From Vandammella animalimorsus (lineage in GTDB: Bacteria > Pseudomonadota > Gammaproteobacteria > Burkholderiales > Burkholderiaceae_C), in the NCBI RefSeq assembly GCF_002285265.1, contig NZ_NSJB01000007.1:54350-118349 (forward strand): DNA of 64,000 nt, given 5' to 3'. The translations under genes were made by a program, and so were the position numbers. Position 1 is the first letter of the stretch. Each line of letters opens with the position of its first letter. This document shows, piece after piece, positions 55,625 to 64,000 of this stretch. The notes below the pieces were generated by a model, which was not told the origin of the DNA, made no database searches, and saw only the letters and a list, made by a program, of their open reading frames with translations.

Positions 55625-57940
55625 TCAACGCTTGCGGCTTTTGCGCGCAGCGTCTTTGCGGCGGCTGCTCTTGCGGCCGCCGGCATCGCCCGCCTGATGG
55701 CCGCTGGCGCGGCGCTGCCCCCCAGCGCTGGCCCGCCAGTCATCGGCCTGGCCGGCGCCTTGGCCCTGCGCATTGCGGCGCGATGCGCGGCGCGGGCGCA
55801 GCAGGGCCGCGGTGTTGCCCGGGCCGGCATCGCCCTTGCCGCTCGGGTCGTCGATGACCGGCACGAAGTCGATCTTGCGCGCATCCAGATCGACGCGGCT
55901 GACCTGCACCTGCAGCCGCGCACCGATGCCGTAGCGCTGGCCGGTGCGCTCGCCGCGCAGCTCCTGGCGCGCCTCGTCGTAGCGGAAGTAGTCGCTGCCC
56001 AGCTCGGTGATGTGCACCAGGCCATCGACATACATGGCGTCCAGCGTGACGAACAGGCCGAAGCTGGTGACGGCCGAGACCGTGCCGGCAAAGACCTGGC
56101 CCAGGTGCTCGCGCATGTACTGGCACTTGAGCCAGGCCTGCACGTCGCGGCTGGCCTCGTCGGCACGGCGCTCGCAGGCGCTGCAGTGCAGGCCGGCCTC
56201 CTCCCAGGTCTGCATGCGCTGGGCATCGGGCTGAGCCGCCTTTTTGCGCCCCCGGCCCTGGCGCGCTGCGCCTTTGGCCTGCGGGCCCTTGACCCCATCC
56301 TGCGGCCCGCGCTGTGCGGGCGGCGCCACCATGGCCGCCAGCTTTTGGCGGAACTGCTGCGTCACGGAGTCGGCCGGCGGGATGGCTGGCAACTGGTATT
56401 GACCGCCGGCCAGAATGGCCTTGATGGCCCGGTGCTGCAGCAGGTCGGGGTAGCGGCGGATCGGGCTGGTGAAGTGCGCATAGGCATCGAAGGCCAGGCC
56501 GAAGTGCCCATTGTTGTGCGGCGTGTAGACGGCTTGCTGCATGGCGCGCAGCAGCATGGTGTGAATTTGCTGCGCATCGGGCCGATCCTTGGTGGCCTCG
56601 GCAATGGCCTGGAAGTCCTGGGGCTTGGGGTCATCACCGATGTTCAGACCAATGCCCATGGCCTTGAGGTAGGCGCGCAGCACGTTCTGGCGCTCGGGCG
56701 TCGGGCCTTCGTGCACGCGGTACAGCGCCAGCTGGCCGGCAGCGCCTTGCACGAAATCGGCCGCGCAGACGTTGGCTGCCAGCATGGCCTCCTCGATCAG
56801 GCGATGCGCTTCGGTGCGCGTGCGCGGCAGGATTTGCGCAATGCGGCCGTTGTCGTCGCAGATGATCTGGGTTTCGGTGGTTTCGAAGTCGACCGCGCCA
56901 CGCTGCTGGCGCGCCGCCAGCAGCGCCTGGTAGACGCCGTGCAGATTGAGCAGCTCGGGCACCAGGCCCTGGTACTGCTGCGCCAGCGGGCCGCGGGTGT
57001 TGAGCAGGATGTCGGCCACCTGGGTGTAGGTCATGCGCGCATGGCTGTGCATAACCGCCGGGTAGAACTGGTAGGCATGCAGCTCGCCCTTGGCCGTGAT
57101 GAGCATGTCGCACACCATGCACAGGCGGTCCACGCCGGGGTTGAGCGAGCACAGGCCGTTGGAGAGCTTTTCCGGCAGCATCGGGATGACGCGGCGCGGG
57201 AAGTAGATGCTGGTGGCGCGCTCGAATGCATCGGCGTCGATGGCCCCGCCCGAGGGCACGTAGTGGCTGACGTCGGCAATGGCCACCAGCAGTCGCCAGC
57301 CCTTGCCGCGGCCCACGCGCGCGGGCTCGCAATAGACGGCATCGTCGAAATCGCGCGCGTCCTCGCCGTCGATGGTGATCAGCGGTACGTCGCGCAGGTC
57401 GATGCGGCCCTTGCGATCGGCGGCGCGCACCGTGGCCGGCAGCCTGGCCGCCGCCTTCAGGCAGGGCTCGGAAAAGGCGTGCGGCACTTCATACTTTCGC
57501 ACCGCGATCTCGATCTCCATGCCGGCATCGTCGGCATCGCCCAGCACCTCGACGATGCGGCCCACGGGTTGGCCGTGCAGCGTGGGCTGCTCGGTCAGCT
57601 CCACCACCACGACCTGGCCCACCTGGGCATGGGCGGTGGCCGCATCGGGCACGATCACGTCCTGGCCATAGCGCCGATCCTCGGGCGCCACCAGCCAGAC
57701 GCCGCTTTCCTGCAGCAGGCGGCCAATGATGGTCTTGGTGGGCCGCTCGAGAATTTCCAGCACATGGCCTTCAGGGCGGCCCTTGCGATCCAGCCGCACG
57801 ATGCGCGCGCGCACCCTGTCGCGGTGTACCAGCTGGCGCATGGCCTCGGGGGGAAGATAAATGTCGTCGGAGGCATCGTCGGGTGTGATGAACCCGTGTC
57901 CTTCGCGCCGGCCCTGCACGGTGCCGACGATTTCTTGCAT
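55625..57940 (-). CDS. rnr: ribonuclease R
   Basis: A 771-aa 3'-5' exoribonuclease for structured RNA. From MQEIVGTVQGRREGHGFITP it opens directly with the first cold-shock domain; the N-terminal winged helix of E. coli RNase R (~80 residues) is absent. The RNB domain has TIDGEDARDFDDAVYCEPAR with the catalytic Asp cluster and FTSPIRRYPDLLQHRAIKAI. Then come an S1 domain (VFAGTVSAVTSFGLFVTLDA) and a basic Arg/Lys/Gly tail ending ARKSRKR. An Ala/Gly/Lys-rich insertion lies between RNB and S1. It is divergent from tRNA-Leu. Confidence 0.92.
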   Translation of the reverse strand: MQEIVGTVQGRREGHGFITPDDASDDIYLPPEAMRQLVHRDRVRARIVRLDRKGRPEGHVLEILERPTKTIIGRLLQESGVWLVAPEDRRYGQDVIVPDAATAHAQVGQVVVVELTEQPTLHGQPVGRIVEVLGDADDAGMEIEIAVRKYEVPHAFSEPCLKAAARLPATVRAADRKGRIDLRDVPLITIDGEDARDFDDAVYCEPARVGRGKGWRLLVAIADVSHYVPSGGAIDADAFERATSIYFPRRVIPMLPEKLSNGLCSLNPGVDRLCMVCDMLITAKGELHAYQFYPAVMHSHARMTYTQVADILLNTRGPLAQQYQGLVPELLNLHGVYQALLAARQQRGAVDFETTETQIICDDNGRIAQILPRTRTEAHRLIEEAMLAANVCAADFVQGAAGQLALYRVHEGPTPERQNVLRAYLKAMGIGLNIGDDPKPQDFQAIAEATKDRPDAQQIHTMLLRAMQQAVYTPHNNGHFGLAFDAYAHFTSPIRRYPDLLQHRAIKAILAGGQYQLPAIPPADSVTQQFRQKLAAMVAPPAQRGPQDGVKGPQAKGAARQGRGRKKAAQPDAQRMQTWEEAGLHCSACERRADEASRDVQAWLKCQYMREHLGQVFAGTVSAVTSFGLFVTLDAMYVDGLVHITELGSDYFRYDEARQELRGERTGQRYGIGARLQVQVSRVDLDARKIDFVPVIDDPSGKGDAGPGNTAALLRPRRASRRNAQGQGAGQADDWRASAGGQRRASGHQAGDAGGRKSSRRKDAARKSRKR

Positions 57941-57979
57941 CAAATGGGATTTGTTCAATTCAGATCCAGTTTTTTGGAT

Positions 57980-57985
57980 TACAAT
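57980..57985 (+). promoter_or_regulatory. possible -10 element of tRNA-Leu
   Basis: TACAAT lies 17 bp before the mature tRNA start, a good place for a tRNA promoter -10. The -35 match is poor (TTGTTC is too far upstream). Confidence 0.45.
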
Positions 57986-58002
57986 TCGCGCTTTCCTGAA
58001 GT

Positions 58003-58089
58003 GCCCAGGTGGCGAAATTGGTAGACGCACTAGCTTCAGGTGCTAGCGGGGGCGACTCCGTGGAGGTTCGAGTCCTCTCCTGGGCACCA
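58003..58089 (+). tRNA. tRNA-Leu (anticodon CAG)
   Basis: An 87-base class-II tRNA. The acceptor stem GCCCAGG pairs with CCTGGGC, the discriminator is A and CCA is encoded. The D-arm region reads TGGCGAAATTGGTAGACGCA, the anticodon stem-loop is CTAGC-TTCAGGT-GCTAG with anticodon CAG at 34-36 (reads CUG), a long variable arm follows and the T-arm has GGTTCGAGTCC. CUG is the main Leu codon in the genes of this window. It is divergent from rnr. Confidence 0.97.
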
Positions 58090-58113
58090 TCATCAAATTG
58101 ATTGTTTTCGCGC

Positions 58114-58144
58114 AGCCGCTGTCCATCCGTCAGCGGCTTTTTTG
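58114..58144 (+). terminator. terminator of tRNA-Leu
   Basis: AGCCGCTG (58114-58121), 9-base loop, CAGCGGCT (58131-58138), then six T. It ends the tRNA-Leu transcript; the DUF924 gene is convergent. Confidence 0.9.
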
Positions 58145-58234
58145 TTGGCCGTATGGCTGTGCATGTGCGGCATGGCAAAGTGCGCCCATGACAGCCCCCG
58201 CCCCAGGGGGCTGGCACGCCCCACGGCCAGGCCA

Positions 58235-58774
58235 TCAGAACGAAGACCCCGGCTGTTTGAGGAACTCGATTTCCTCCGCCGTGCTCTGCCGCCCCAAAAC
58301 CTCGTTGCGGTGCGGGTAGCGGCCGAAGCGGTCGATGATGCGCTTGTGCTTGATCTCGAAATTCAGCGCATCCGGCGTGGTGTAGCGCCCGAAAAGCTCC
58401 TCTGCCTGTTCATGGATACGCCGGCTTTCGCTGTGCATCCAGGGCATCAGCATGAAGTGCCGCTCATCGGGCTTCATGTCGGCAAAGCCCTGCTGGCGTA
58501 CCGCTTCCTGCGCCAACGCCAGCGCCATGCTGTCCTGGGCAAAGGCGATGGGGCTGTTACGAAACAGATTGCGTGAGAACTGGTCGAGCACGATGATTTC
58601 CGCCAACCGACCGGCCAGGGTTTCGCGCCAGTGCTGCAGCTCCGAATGCGCCGCCTGCTGCCACAGCTGGGCAAAGCGCCCGCGGATCTTCTCGTCAAAA
58701 GCCGCACTTTTCCTGAACCAGTACGGCTGGTTGTCCTGGTTGAACCAGAAATCAAGTATGTCTTGGGCAGTCAT
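58235..58774 (-). CDS. DUF924 family protein
   Basis: A 179-aa all-helical protein starting MTAQDILDFWFNQDNQPYWF. The conserved DUF924 parts are DFWF near the start, IIVLDQFSRNLFRNSPIAFA in the middle, and a histidine-rich turn HFMLMPWMHSESRRIHEQ. The structure is TPR-like with unknown biochemical function. It lies alone on the minus strand, 62 bp from the next minus-strand gene. The coding bias here is less GC-extreme than the left part of the window, marking the beginning of the accessory stretch. Confidence 0.88.
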   Translation of the reverse strand: MTAQDILDFWFNQDNQPYWFRKSAAFDEKIRGRFAQLWQQAAHSELQHWRETLAGRLAEIIVLDQFSRNLFRNSPIAFAQDSMALALAQEAVRQQGFADMKPDERHFMLMPWMHSESRRIHEQAEELFGRYTTPDALNFEIKHKRIIDRFGRYPHRNEVLGRQSTAEEIEFLKQPGSSF

Positions 58775-58836
58775 CAGCTCTCTCAACTGGATGGGGATGG
58801 GCGGACTTTCTGGCCGCAAAAGGATTGGGGCGGGCG

Positions 58837-60369
58837 CTATAACAACCACTCGATCGGCAACAGGCTGCAGAACCACACTGCAAAACGCTTGAAGGCGCTG
58901 CTTCCGGGCTCCTGCCCATGGTCACGAGTGACGCCCGCTTGCAGCGTCTGCCAATGCAGCTGGCCGCCTTTCAGGCTGACCGCATAGGCGTGGTCACTGG
59001 CGTGCTGCGCCAGTCCGCTGGCGAGCTGTTGCGCAAGCGCCGGACTTTCCAGCAGCAGGCCCATCTCGGTATTGAGCGCGGCCGAGCGCGGATCCATGTT
59101 GAACGAGCCGACGAACAGCAGGCGCCGATCCACGGCAAAGGTCTTGGCATGCAGGCTGGCGCCGCTGCTGCCGGTGATGCCGCCGTGGTGGTCGGTCATC
59201 ACCGTGGCATCGGGCTTGAGTTCAAGAAGCGCAATGCCGGCCTCCAGCAGCCGCTTGCGGTATTTGGCATAGCCGGCGTGCACCGGCGCCACATCGGTGG
59301 CCGAGAGCGAATTGGTCAGCACCTGCACCTTGAGGCCACGCGCAGCAATGCTGGCCAGCCAGTCCGCGCCCTGCCGGGTCGGCACAAAATACGGCGAGAC
59401 GATCAACAGCTCTTCTTTCGCCGTCGCCATCACCGGGCCAATCGCAGCCAGCACGGTATTGTCCGGCAAGGCCTTGCCCAAGCCCTTGGCCGGATCGTCG
59501 CTCACCAGCGTGGCCTGGGCCCACTCCAGCGGCAGGGTGCCGGCCTCAAGCTGCTGCGCAAAAGCCGATTGCGCCAAGGCTTTCAGGTAGCCCTGGGTGC
59601 CGGCGTCTTGGGAAGGGGCGGCATCCAAGGCCAGCGGCGCGGCGCTGATGATGTTTTCTGCCGGATAACTCGATTCGCTGGCCCAGTAGCGGTCGAAATC
59701 CTGCTCCACCGCCTGCACCACCGGGCCGACTGCGGCCACGTCGAGATCGGCAAACATCACGCCGTTGCCGGCGCCGAAATATTCATCGCCAACATTGCGC
59801 CCGCCCACAATGGTGACCACGCCGTCGGCGCTGAAGGATTTGTTGTGCATGCGCCGGTTGAGGCGGAAGAAATCGCTCAAATAGCCCAGCGGGCGCATGC
59901 CGCGTTGCATGAACGGGTTGAACAGCCGCACTTCGATATTGGGATGCGCATTGGCGGCCGCCAGCAGGCCGTCCATGCCGCCCGTGTTGTTGTCATCGAG
60001 CAGCAGGCGCACGCGCACGCCGCGCTCGGCAGCCTGGTACAGGCTTTGCAGCAGCAGGCGGCCGGAAATATCGTCGTGCCAGATGTAGTACTGCACATCG
60101 AGGCTGTATTGCGCGCTTTGCGCCAGCGCCAGCCGCGCCAGAAACGCATCGCGGCCGTCGCGCAGCGCATAAATGCCGGAAAGGCCGGGATGCGCCTCGA
60201 CTTGCGCCAGCAAATGGCGGACCAGCCGCCCTTCGGGGTTGACCGGCAGGCGCTGCGATACGCTGCGCTGGCGGTTGTCGGGCAAGGGTTGATGGCTTGC
60301 CCAGGCCAGCAACAGCAAGGCCAGCAGCAACCCGCCCAGCCACAGGCAAAGTTTCATCAGCATCCGCAT
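58837..60369 (-). CDS. phospholipase D-family protein, cardiolipin synthase C-like
   Basis: A 510-aa inner-membrane enzyme. An N-terminal membrane segment (KLCLWLGGLLLALLLLAWAS) is followed by two phospholipase D domains with HKD motifs: MHNKSFSADG (His at about 175, Lys 177, Asp 182) and LHAKTFAVDRR (about 415-425). YYIWHDDISGRLLLQSLYQA matches the ClsC/YmdC type that joins phosphatidylglycerol and phosphatidylethanolamine to cardiolipin. The partner YmdB is not nearby. Start chosen at MRMLMKLC; MLMK or MKLC are also possible. Exact substrate is inferred from family. Confidence 0.87.
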   Translation of the reverse strand: MRMLMKLCLWLGGLLLALLLLAWASHQPLPDNRQRSVSQRLPVNPEGRLVRHLLAQVEAHPGLSGIYALRDGRDAFLARLALAQSAQYSLDVQYYIWHDDISGRLLLQSLYQAAERGVRVRLLLDDNNTGGMDGLLAAANAHPNIEVRLFNPFMQRGMRPLGYLSDFFRLNRRMHNKSFSADGVVTIVGGRNVGDEYFGAGNGVMFADLDVAAVGPVVQAVEQDFDRYWASESSYPAENIISAAPLALDAAPSQDAGTQGYLKALAQSAFAQQLEAGTLPLEWAQATLVSDDPAKGLGKALPDNTVLAAIGPVMATAKEELLIVSPYFVPTRQGADWLASIAARGLKVQVLTNSLSATDVAPVHAGYAKYRKRLLEAGIALLELKPDATVMTDHHGGITGSSGASLHAKTFAVDRRLLFVGSFNMDPRSAALNTEMGLLLESPALAQQLASGLAQHASDHAYAVSLKGGQLHWQTLQAGVTRDHGQEPGSSAFKRFAVWFCSLLPIEWLL

Positions 60370-60461
60370 TAGGATTCATCCAGAGATTGGGGGCATGTCG
60401 AGCGCGTAGCATAGAGCGTGCTCACAGCCGTTTGCTCACAGGCTGAATGTCGGGTGTGGAT

Positions 60462-61952
60462 TCAGGTGCCACAAAACGTGCGGTAGCCCGGCTGCGGGGC
60501 ATCGGGCAAGCGCTGCCAGTGGCGCTCGGCGCTGTAGTCAAACGGTTTCTGCAAGGCGGCAAGCAGGGCATTGAAGGGCTGCATGTCCCTCGCTTCGGCG
60601 GCGGCCAGCGCCGCTTCCACGCGATGGTTGCGCGGGATGACAAACGGGTTGGCCGATTGCATCAGGGCAGCGATCTCCGCCCTGCCCTGCGCCTGCTCGG
60701 CCAGTCGCGCCTGCCAGCGGGTGTGCCATTGGGCGAAGGCCGGGTCGGCAAACAGGGCGTGCGTGCCATCCAGATACGCGCCATCGGCATCCAGCATGTC
60801 CAGCGTCAGCCGCACAAAGGTATGGGTGTAGTCGGCGACGTGGGTCTGCATCCGCGTCAGCAGCGCTTCCAGCAGTTCGGTGTCCTGCGCTTGCGGCTGG
60901 AAAATACCGAGCTTGCGCGCCATGCCCTGCTGGTAATGCTGGTTGAAAAGCGGCGCAAACTGCCGCAATTCTGCGTTGGCGATGTCGATGGCGGTCTTTT
61001 CATCCGCATCCAGCAAGGGCAACAGCGCCTCGGCCAGCCGCGCCAGATTCCATTGCGCCATCGACGGCTGGTTTTCATAGCGGTAGCGGCCATCGCGGTC
61101 GATGGAGCTGAACACCGTGGCCGGGTCGTAGCCATCCATGAAGGCGCAGGGGCCGTAGTCGATGGTCAGGCCTGGGATGGACATATTGTCGGTATTCATC
61201 ACGCCGTGGATGAAACCGACGGTTTGCCAGCGGGCAACCAGCGCCGCCTGCCGGGCGATGACCGCGCGCAGCAGACCCGGATAGGGATTCGCCGGGTTTT
61301 CCGCCAGCACTTCGGGGAAATGCCGCTGCAAGGCGTAATCGGCCAGCGCACACAGATTCGCCGCTTCACCACTGGCCGCAGCAAATTCAAACGTGCCCAC
61401 GCGGATATGGCTTTGCGCGGTGCGCGTCAGCACCGCGCCGGGCAGCAAGCGCTCGCGGCGGATGCGCTCACCCGTGGTCACCACCGCCAGGCTGCGCGTG
61501 GTCGGGATGCCGAGTTCATGCATGGCCTCGCTGATCAGATATTCGCGCAGCATCGGCCCCAGCGCCGCTTTGCCATCGCCCCGGCGTGAATACGGCGTCG
61601 GCCCGCTGCCCTTGAGCTGGATGTCGATGCGCGCGCCGCTGGTCGTAGTCTGCTCGCCCAACAGCAGCGCACGGCCATCGCCCAGCAGGGTGAAATGCCC
61701 GAACTGGTGCCCGGCATAGGCTTGCGCAATGGGCTGGGCGTGGGGTGGAAAGCGGTTGCCAGAAAATACTTGTGCGCCTTCTTGCGGGTCGATGGCGGCA
61801 TCGGCCAGCAAACCCAAATCCCGAGCCAGCGCGGTATTGAACAGCACGGTTTCAGGCTCGGGGAAATCAGCCGGTTCTGCCTGCGAATAAAACACCGGCG
61901 GCAGGGCTTGATAGGTGCGGGAAAGATTCCAGTTCAATGCGGAATTTTTCAT
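60462..61952 (-). CDS. selO: SelO-type protein adenylyltransferase (YdiU)
   Basis: A 496-aa pseudokinase-fold enzyme that AMPylates proteins and is linked to redox stress. Motifs: MKNSALNWNLSRTYQALPPV start, GSGPTPYSRRGDGKAALG (inverted nucleotide loop), EYLISEAMHELGIPTTRSLA, and NTDNMSIPGLTIDYGPCAFM, in which the Asp of DYGP is the DFG equivalent. E. coli SelO (478 aa) ends with a selenocysteine or Cys; here the end is GYRTFCGT with a Cys three from the end, as in the Cys form. It starts 8 bp after the DUF1697 stop and is in the lower-GC part of the window. Confidence 0.92.
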   Translation of the reverse strand: MKNSALNWNLSRTYQALPPVFYSQAEPADFPEPETVLFNTALARDLGLLADAAIDPQEGAQVFSGNRFPPHAQPIAQAYAGHQFGHFTLLGDGRALLLGEQTTTSGARIDIQLKGSGPTPYSRRGDGKAALGPMLREYLISEAMHELGIPTTRSLAVVTTGERIRRERLLPGAVLTRTAQSHIRVGTFEFAAASGEAANLCALADYALQRHFPEVLAENPANPYPGLLRAVIARQAALVARWQTVGFIHGVMNTDNMSIPGLTIDYGPCAFMDGYDPATVFSSIDRDGRYRYENQPSMAQWNLARLAEALLPLLDADEKTAIDIANAELRQFAPLFNQHYQQGMARKLGIFQPQAQDTELLEALLTRMQTHVADYTHTFVRLTLDMLDADGAYLDGTHALFADPAFAQWHTRWQARLAEQAQGRAEIAALMQSANPFVIPRNHRVEAALAAAEARDMQPFNALLAALQKPFDYSAERHWQRLPDAPQPGYRTFCGT

Positions 61953-61960
61953 AAGGCCGC

Positions 61961-62482
61961 TCAAAAATCCATCATTTTGCGCAAGGTATTGCCATTGCGC
62001 GTAGTCAGTACCTGGCCGAGCTTCTTTTCCAAAAACGCATTGCCAAGACGGCTGCGCGAAGCATCGCCGGGGATATAGAAATAAGCCGCCTGCGGAAGAA
62101 TCGCCAGTTGCTCCTCGCCATAATCTTGCCCGCTTAAATCCTTTGGGTCAGCCAGCGGCGCATTGCACAGCGCGTAAAACACCCGTTTTTCATCGTAAAC
62201 GCTGCCTGAAAACGGGTTTTGCTCCAGTATTTCCTGCAATTGCGCTGGAGTTTTAACAATGACCGGCAAATCCACCTGCAAATGCGCGCGCAAAAGTACC
62301 TGAATGCGCTCGGCGGTGGCGACCGCATCCCAATCGGTTCGCAGCGCGATATTGCCGCTTTGTATCCAGGTGCGCACATCGCCAAAACCGTTGCCGCCCA
62401 GCATCTGGCGCACATCGGCCATCTTTACCGCATTCTTGCCGCGGGGCATCACCCCGCGCAGAAAAGCGACAACATCATTCAT
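61961..62482 (-). CDS. DUF1697 family protein
   Basis: A 173-aa protein starting MNDVVAFLRGVMPRGKNAVK, with the hallmark pattern of DUF1697: N-terminal [V/A]FLRGINV-like strand, DVRTWIQSGNIALRTDWD in the middle and RLGNAFLEKKLGQVLTTRNG near the C-terminus. It has no signal peptide. Function is unknown; the family is often found with mobile or accessory genes. It precedes selO by 8 bp, so they are probably co-transcribed. Confidence 0.9.
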   Translation of the reverse strand: MNDVVAFLRGVMPRGKNAVKMADVRQMLGGNGFGDVRTWIQSGNIALRTDWDAVATAERIQVLLRAHLQVDLPVIVKTPAQLQEILEQNPFSGSVYDEKRVFYALCNAPLADPKDLSGQDYGEEQLAILPQAAYFYIPGDASRSRLGNAFLEKKLGQVLTTRNGNTLRKMMDF

Positions 62483-62711
62483 CGCCTGTCTCCAGTACGC
62501 CTGCGGCAAGCCGGGATGGCCGCCAAGTCAAGCCGATATGGGGACGAAAGCGGGGGATTCAATGTGAACGGGGCGGGGCTGGTATCGAGCCTGAAGGCGT
62601 TACAGAGCCTGCCAAAACTCGCCTACCTCTGGCGAGAGTGCCGTATTACGTCATTTAAACGGGTACACGGCGGTCTTTCATGCAGATGCGACGGTGTGGA
62701 AAGCGCTTGCT

Positions 62712-63365
62712 TTATTCGTTGTCAAAATCGTAGTAGAGAATGTTGGACCATCCGTTGATGCCCAGCATATTCCACATTGCCTGCCGGAGTATTTTGGCTT
62801 TTGCCTGCTCCATTTGAGATTTGTTTCTTCGGCCCAGCAGGCGAGAGAAAAAACTTTGCGACGAGCGGGCATCGGCTTCAAGTTGTTCGACTGCGCGCTT
62901 CATGTCACCCAACTCTGCCAGACAGACAGCCAGATGTTCGTCAATGTTCAGGATTTCCCGCTCAAACAATTCCCGGTTCCGCACCTCAAGGGCAGTTGAC
63001 CCCAGCTCGTAAATTTCGCCACATTCCAAGATCGCGTATTGCAGCCGATTTTTCTCTAGAAAGGTCTCCGTTTCCTGAATCCGCCGTTGTAATTCGGCTG
63101 GCTCGAAGATGTTTTCCTCTGCAAGCTGCTTTAAAAAATCCAGGAGCTTCTGCCGACCCGGTTCAAAATCTCCCTGAATGGCAATGGGATGCGGATATTC
63201 CCAAATAATGGAGTGGGCAAGACGGGAATTTTGGCTGACCAAAATTTTGTAGGCCAGCGGAATGCTGTGGCCGTATTCGCCCAGGCCGTAGATTTTGTCG
63301 CCGGCTTGGCGTTCGCCCTGGGTCCGGTCAAAATCGATGGCATAAAGATAGCTTCGGTTGGCCAT
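62712..63365 (-). CDS. conserved hypothetical protein (MANRSYLYA-type)
   Basis: A 217-aa cytoplasmic protein that is not recognised functionally. It begins MANRSYLYAIDFDRTQGERQ, a start I associate with a family of uncharacterised bacterial proteins of accessory regions. The C-terminal half is helical with charged heptad-like segments (ELQRRIQETETFLEKNRLQY, EQLEADARSSQSFFS), suggesting coiled coil. Its base composition is clearly more AT-rich than the left of the window, a sign of transfer. A role as an immunity or defence-linked protein is possible but not shown. Confidence 0.65.
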   Translation of the reverse strand: MANRSYLYAIDFDRTQGERQAGDKIYGLGEYGHSIPLAYKILVSQNSRLAHSIIWEYPHPIAIQGDFEPGRQKLLDFLKQLAEENIFEPAELQRRIQETETFLEKNRLQYAILECGEIYELGSTALEVRNRELFEREILNIDEHLAVCLAELGDMKRAVEQLEADARSSQSFFSRLLGRRNKSQMEQAKAKILRQAMWNMLGINGWSNILYYDFDNE

Positions 63366-63498
63366 ATGCGTTGCTCCTGCGCAGGTGTGGTAGTTCGCCC
63401 GTAGTATAAGCCTATTCTGCAGTACAGATCACGACGGCATCAATACAGAAATGGCGGCGGGGGATAGCGGGATTCATGGGCCTCCTTGAAACAAGCAC

Positions 63499-63876
63499 TC
63501 AGGCTGCGCCGGTCACCACCGCATGTTCGCGGAAAACCTGCCAGCGCGCGCCATCATGGCGCAGCATCAGGGTAAAAACGATGCGCTTTTCGCCCTGCCC
63601 AAAATCCATGCGCCGGGTGGCGGTGACATAACCGATGCCGTCATGCGCCTCGGCATGGTTGAAAATCACGGCGGTATCGAGCGGCGCAGCGCCCGCGTCT
63701 TTCAGGGACTGGAAAAAGGCGAGGTTTTGCGCGTAGTCAAACGTCAAAGTTTCGCCGTTTTCGCTCACCATCACGATGCGCAAATCCGGCGCATAACAGG
63801 CGGCAAGCGCTTCCATGCGGTAATGGCAGCCGCTGTCAATGAGATGGCGCACGGCGGCGGTGAGATCGGGATCTAG
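63499..63876 (-). pseudogene. NTF2/SnoaL-like gene cut at 5' end by IS
   Basis: The 117-codon part from GTG at 63852 reads MRHLIDSGCHYRMEALAACY and on to VFREHAVVTGAA, an NTF2/SnoaL-like fold of about 120-140 aa. The frame continues upstream through LDPDLTAA to codon CTA at the CTAG site 63873-63876, where the IS begins. No ATG in frame is left, so the true start lies beyond the IS. The gene may be dead, or short translation from GTG may persist. Function unknown. Confidence 0.7.
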
Positions 63877-64000
63877 AGCATTTTCGATTTAATTAATTAC
63901 ATATCCAGCTGATCTGAAGTAATTGGCACACTCTTGAGCCGAGAACAGATCAACCAGTTGCCCCATGCGCCGCCACAGCGCATCCACCGTGCGCTCGCCG
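63873..64000 (-). mobile_element. IS630-family element end, inserted at CTAG
   Basis: The right-edge DNA is an IS end. The putative terminus follows CTAG (63873-63876) with AGCATTTTCGATTT, and a transposase frame is read on the minus strand. IS630 relatives of the IS870 group insert at CTAG. The other end is outside the window. Confidence 0.7.
63889..63999 (-). CDS. IS630-family transposase, C-terminal end (partial)
   Basis: 36 visible codons before a TAA at 63889-63891, entering from the right edge. The text reads GERTVDALWRRMGQLVDLFS and then AQECANYFRSAGYV, typical of the C-terminus of IS630-type transposases (NYF-x-x-AGY). The rest of the gene, including the DDE residues, is outside. It lies 12 bp inside the IS end. 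Confidence 0.75.
   Translation of the reverse strand, partial: GERTVDALWRRMGQLVDLFSAQECANYFRSAGYVIN

Overview
The window is a piece of a high-GC betaproteobacterial chromosome, most likely Burkholderiales, family Comamonadaceae. This rests on the form of ribosomal protein L34, on the GshA type, on two Bug-type (TctC) solute-binding proteins, on a DUF3426 gene next to prmA, and on the strong G/C bias at third codon positions. It is mainly core chromosome. No prophage, CRISPR array or rRNA is visible. One tRNA gene (Leu, CAG anticodon) is present, and one IS element enters at the right edge.

Left part (1-15.5 kb): the end of an aminotransferase gene, fpr, then a three-gene operon of two small roadblock/LC7-like proteins and gshB. 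A hypothetical gene overlaps a TlpA-like thioredoxin gene. The acetyl-CoA carboxylase genes accB and accC follow, then prmA, a zinc-ribbon membrane protein, a PfkB kinase, the peptidoglycan-recycling ligase mpl and a DUF2214 membrane protein. A nitronate monooxygenase gene and holA close this part.

15.5-24 kb: thyA and a GlcD-like flavoprotein precede a six-gene metal-import operon with two substrate-binding proteins, an ATPase, a permease and two small periplasmic or membrane proteins. A DUF4198 protein is divergently transcribed from it across a Fur-like site.

24-35.6 kb: galU, ffh, a CcsA/HemX-like protein, a PP0621-like protein and a PilS-like kinase without its response regulator. A Bug protein follows, then a TetR regulator with a fatty-acid cassette (acyl-CoA dehydrogenase, thioesterase, enoyl-CoA hydratase).

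35.7-45.8 kb: the replication/membrane-insertion neighbourhood. mnmE and dnaA lie on the minus strand, divergent from rpmH-rnpA-yidD-yidC. Then come rfbD and rfbB (dTDP-rhamnose) and gshA. dnaN does not follow dnaA.

46-58 kb: a second Bug protein and a likely sulfide-oxidation group (DUF4395, type II-like sulfide:quinone oxidoreductase, DUF5368-like, DsrE). It is followed by slt, 5-formyl-THF cyclo-ligase, a GST, cca, rnr and tRNA-Leu.

58-64 kb: a DUF924 protein, a ClsC-like phospholipase D, SelO, DUF1697, an unrecognised protein of lower GC, and an NTF2-like gene whose 5' end is cut at CTAG by an IS630-family element. The last ~4 kb look like accessory or recently acquired DNA.

Recurring themes are hexanucleotide tandem repeats inside genes, a dispersed ~30-bp intergenic repeat near gene ends, and expected partner genes (aroQ, pilR, dnaN, rfbA/rfbC) that are missing from this neighbourhood, which suggests a rearranged genome. 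All assignments come from reading the sequence; no database search was run.
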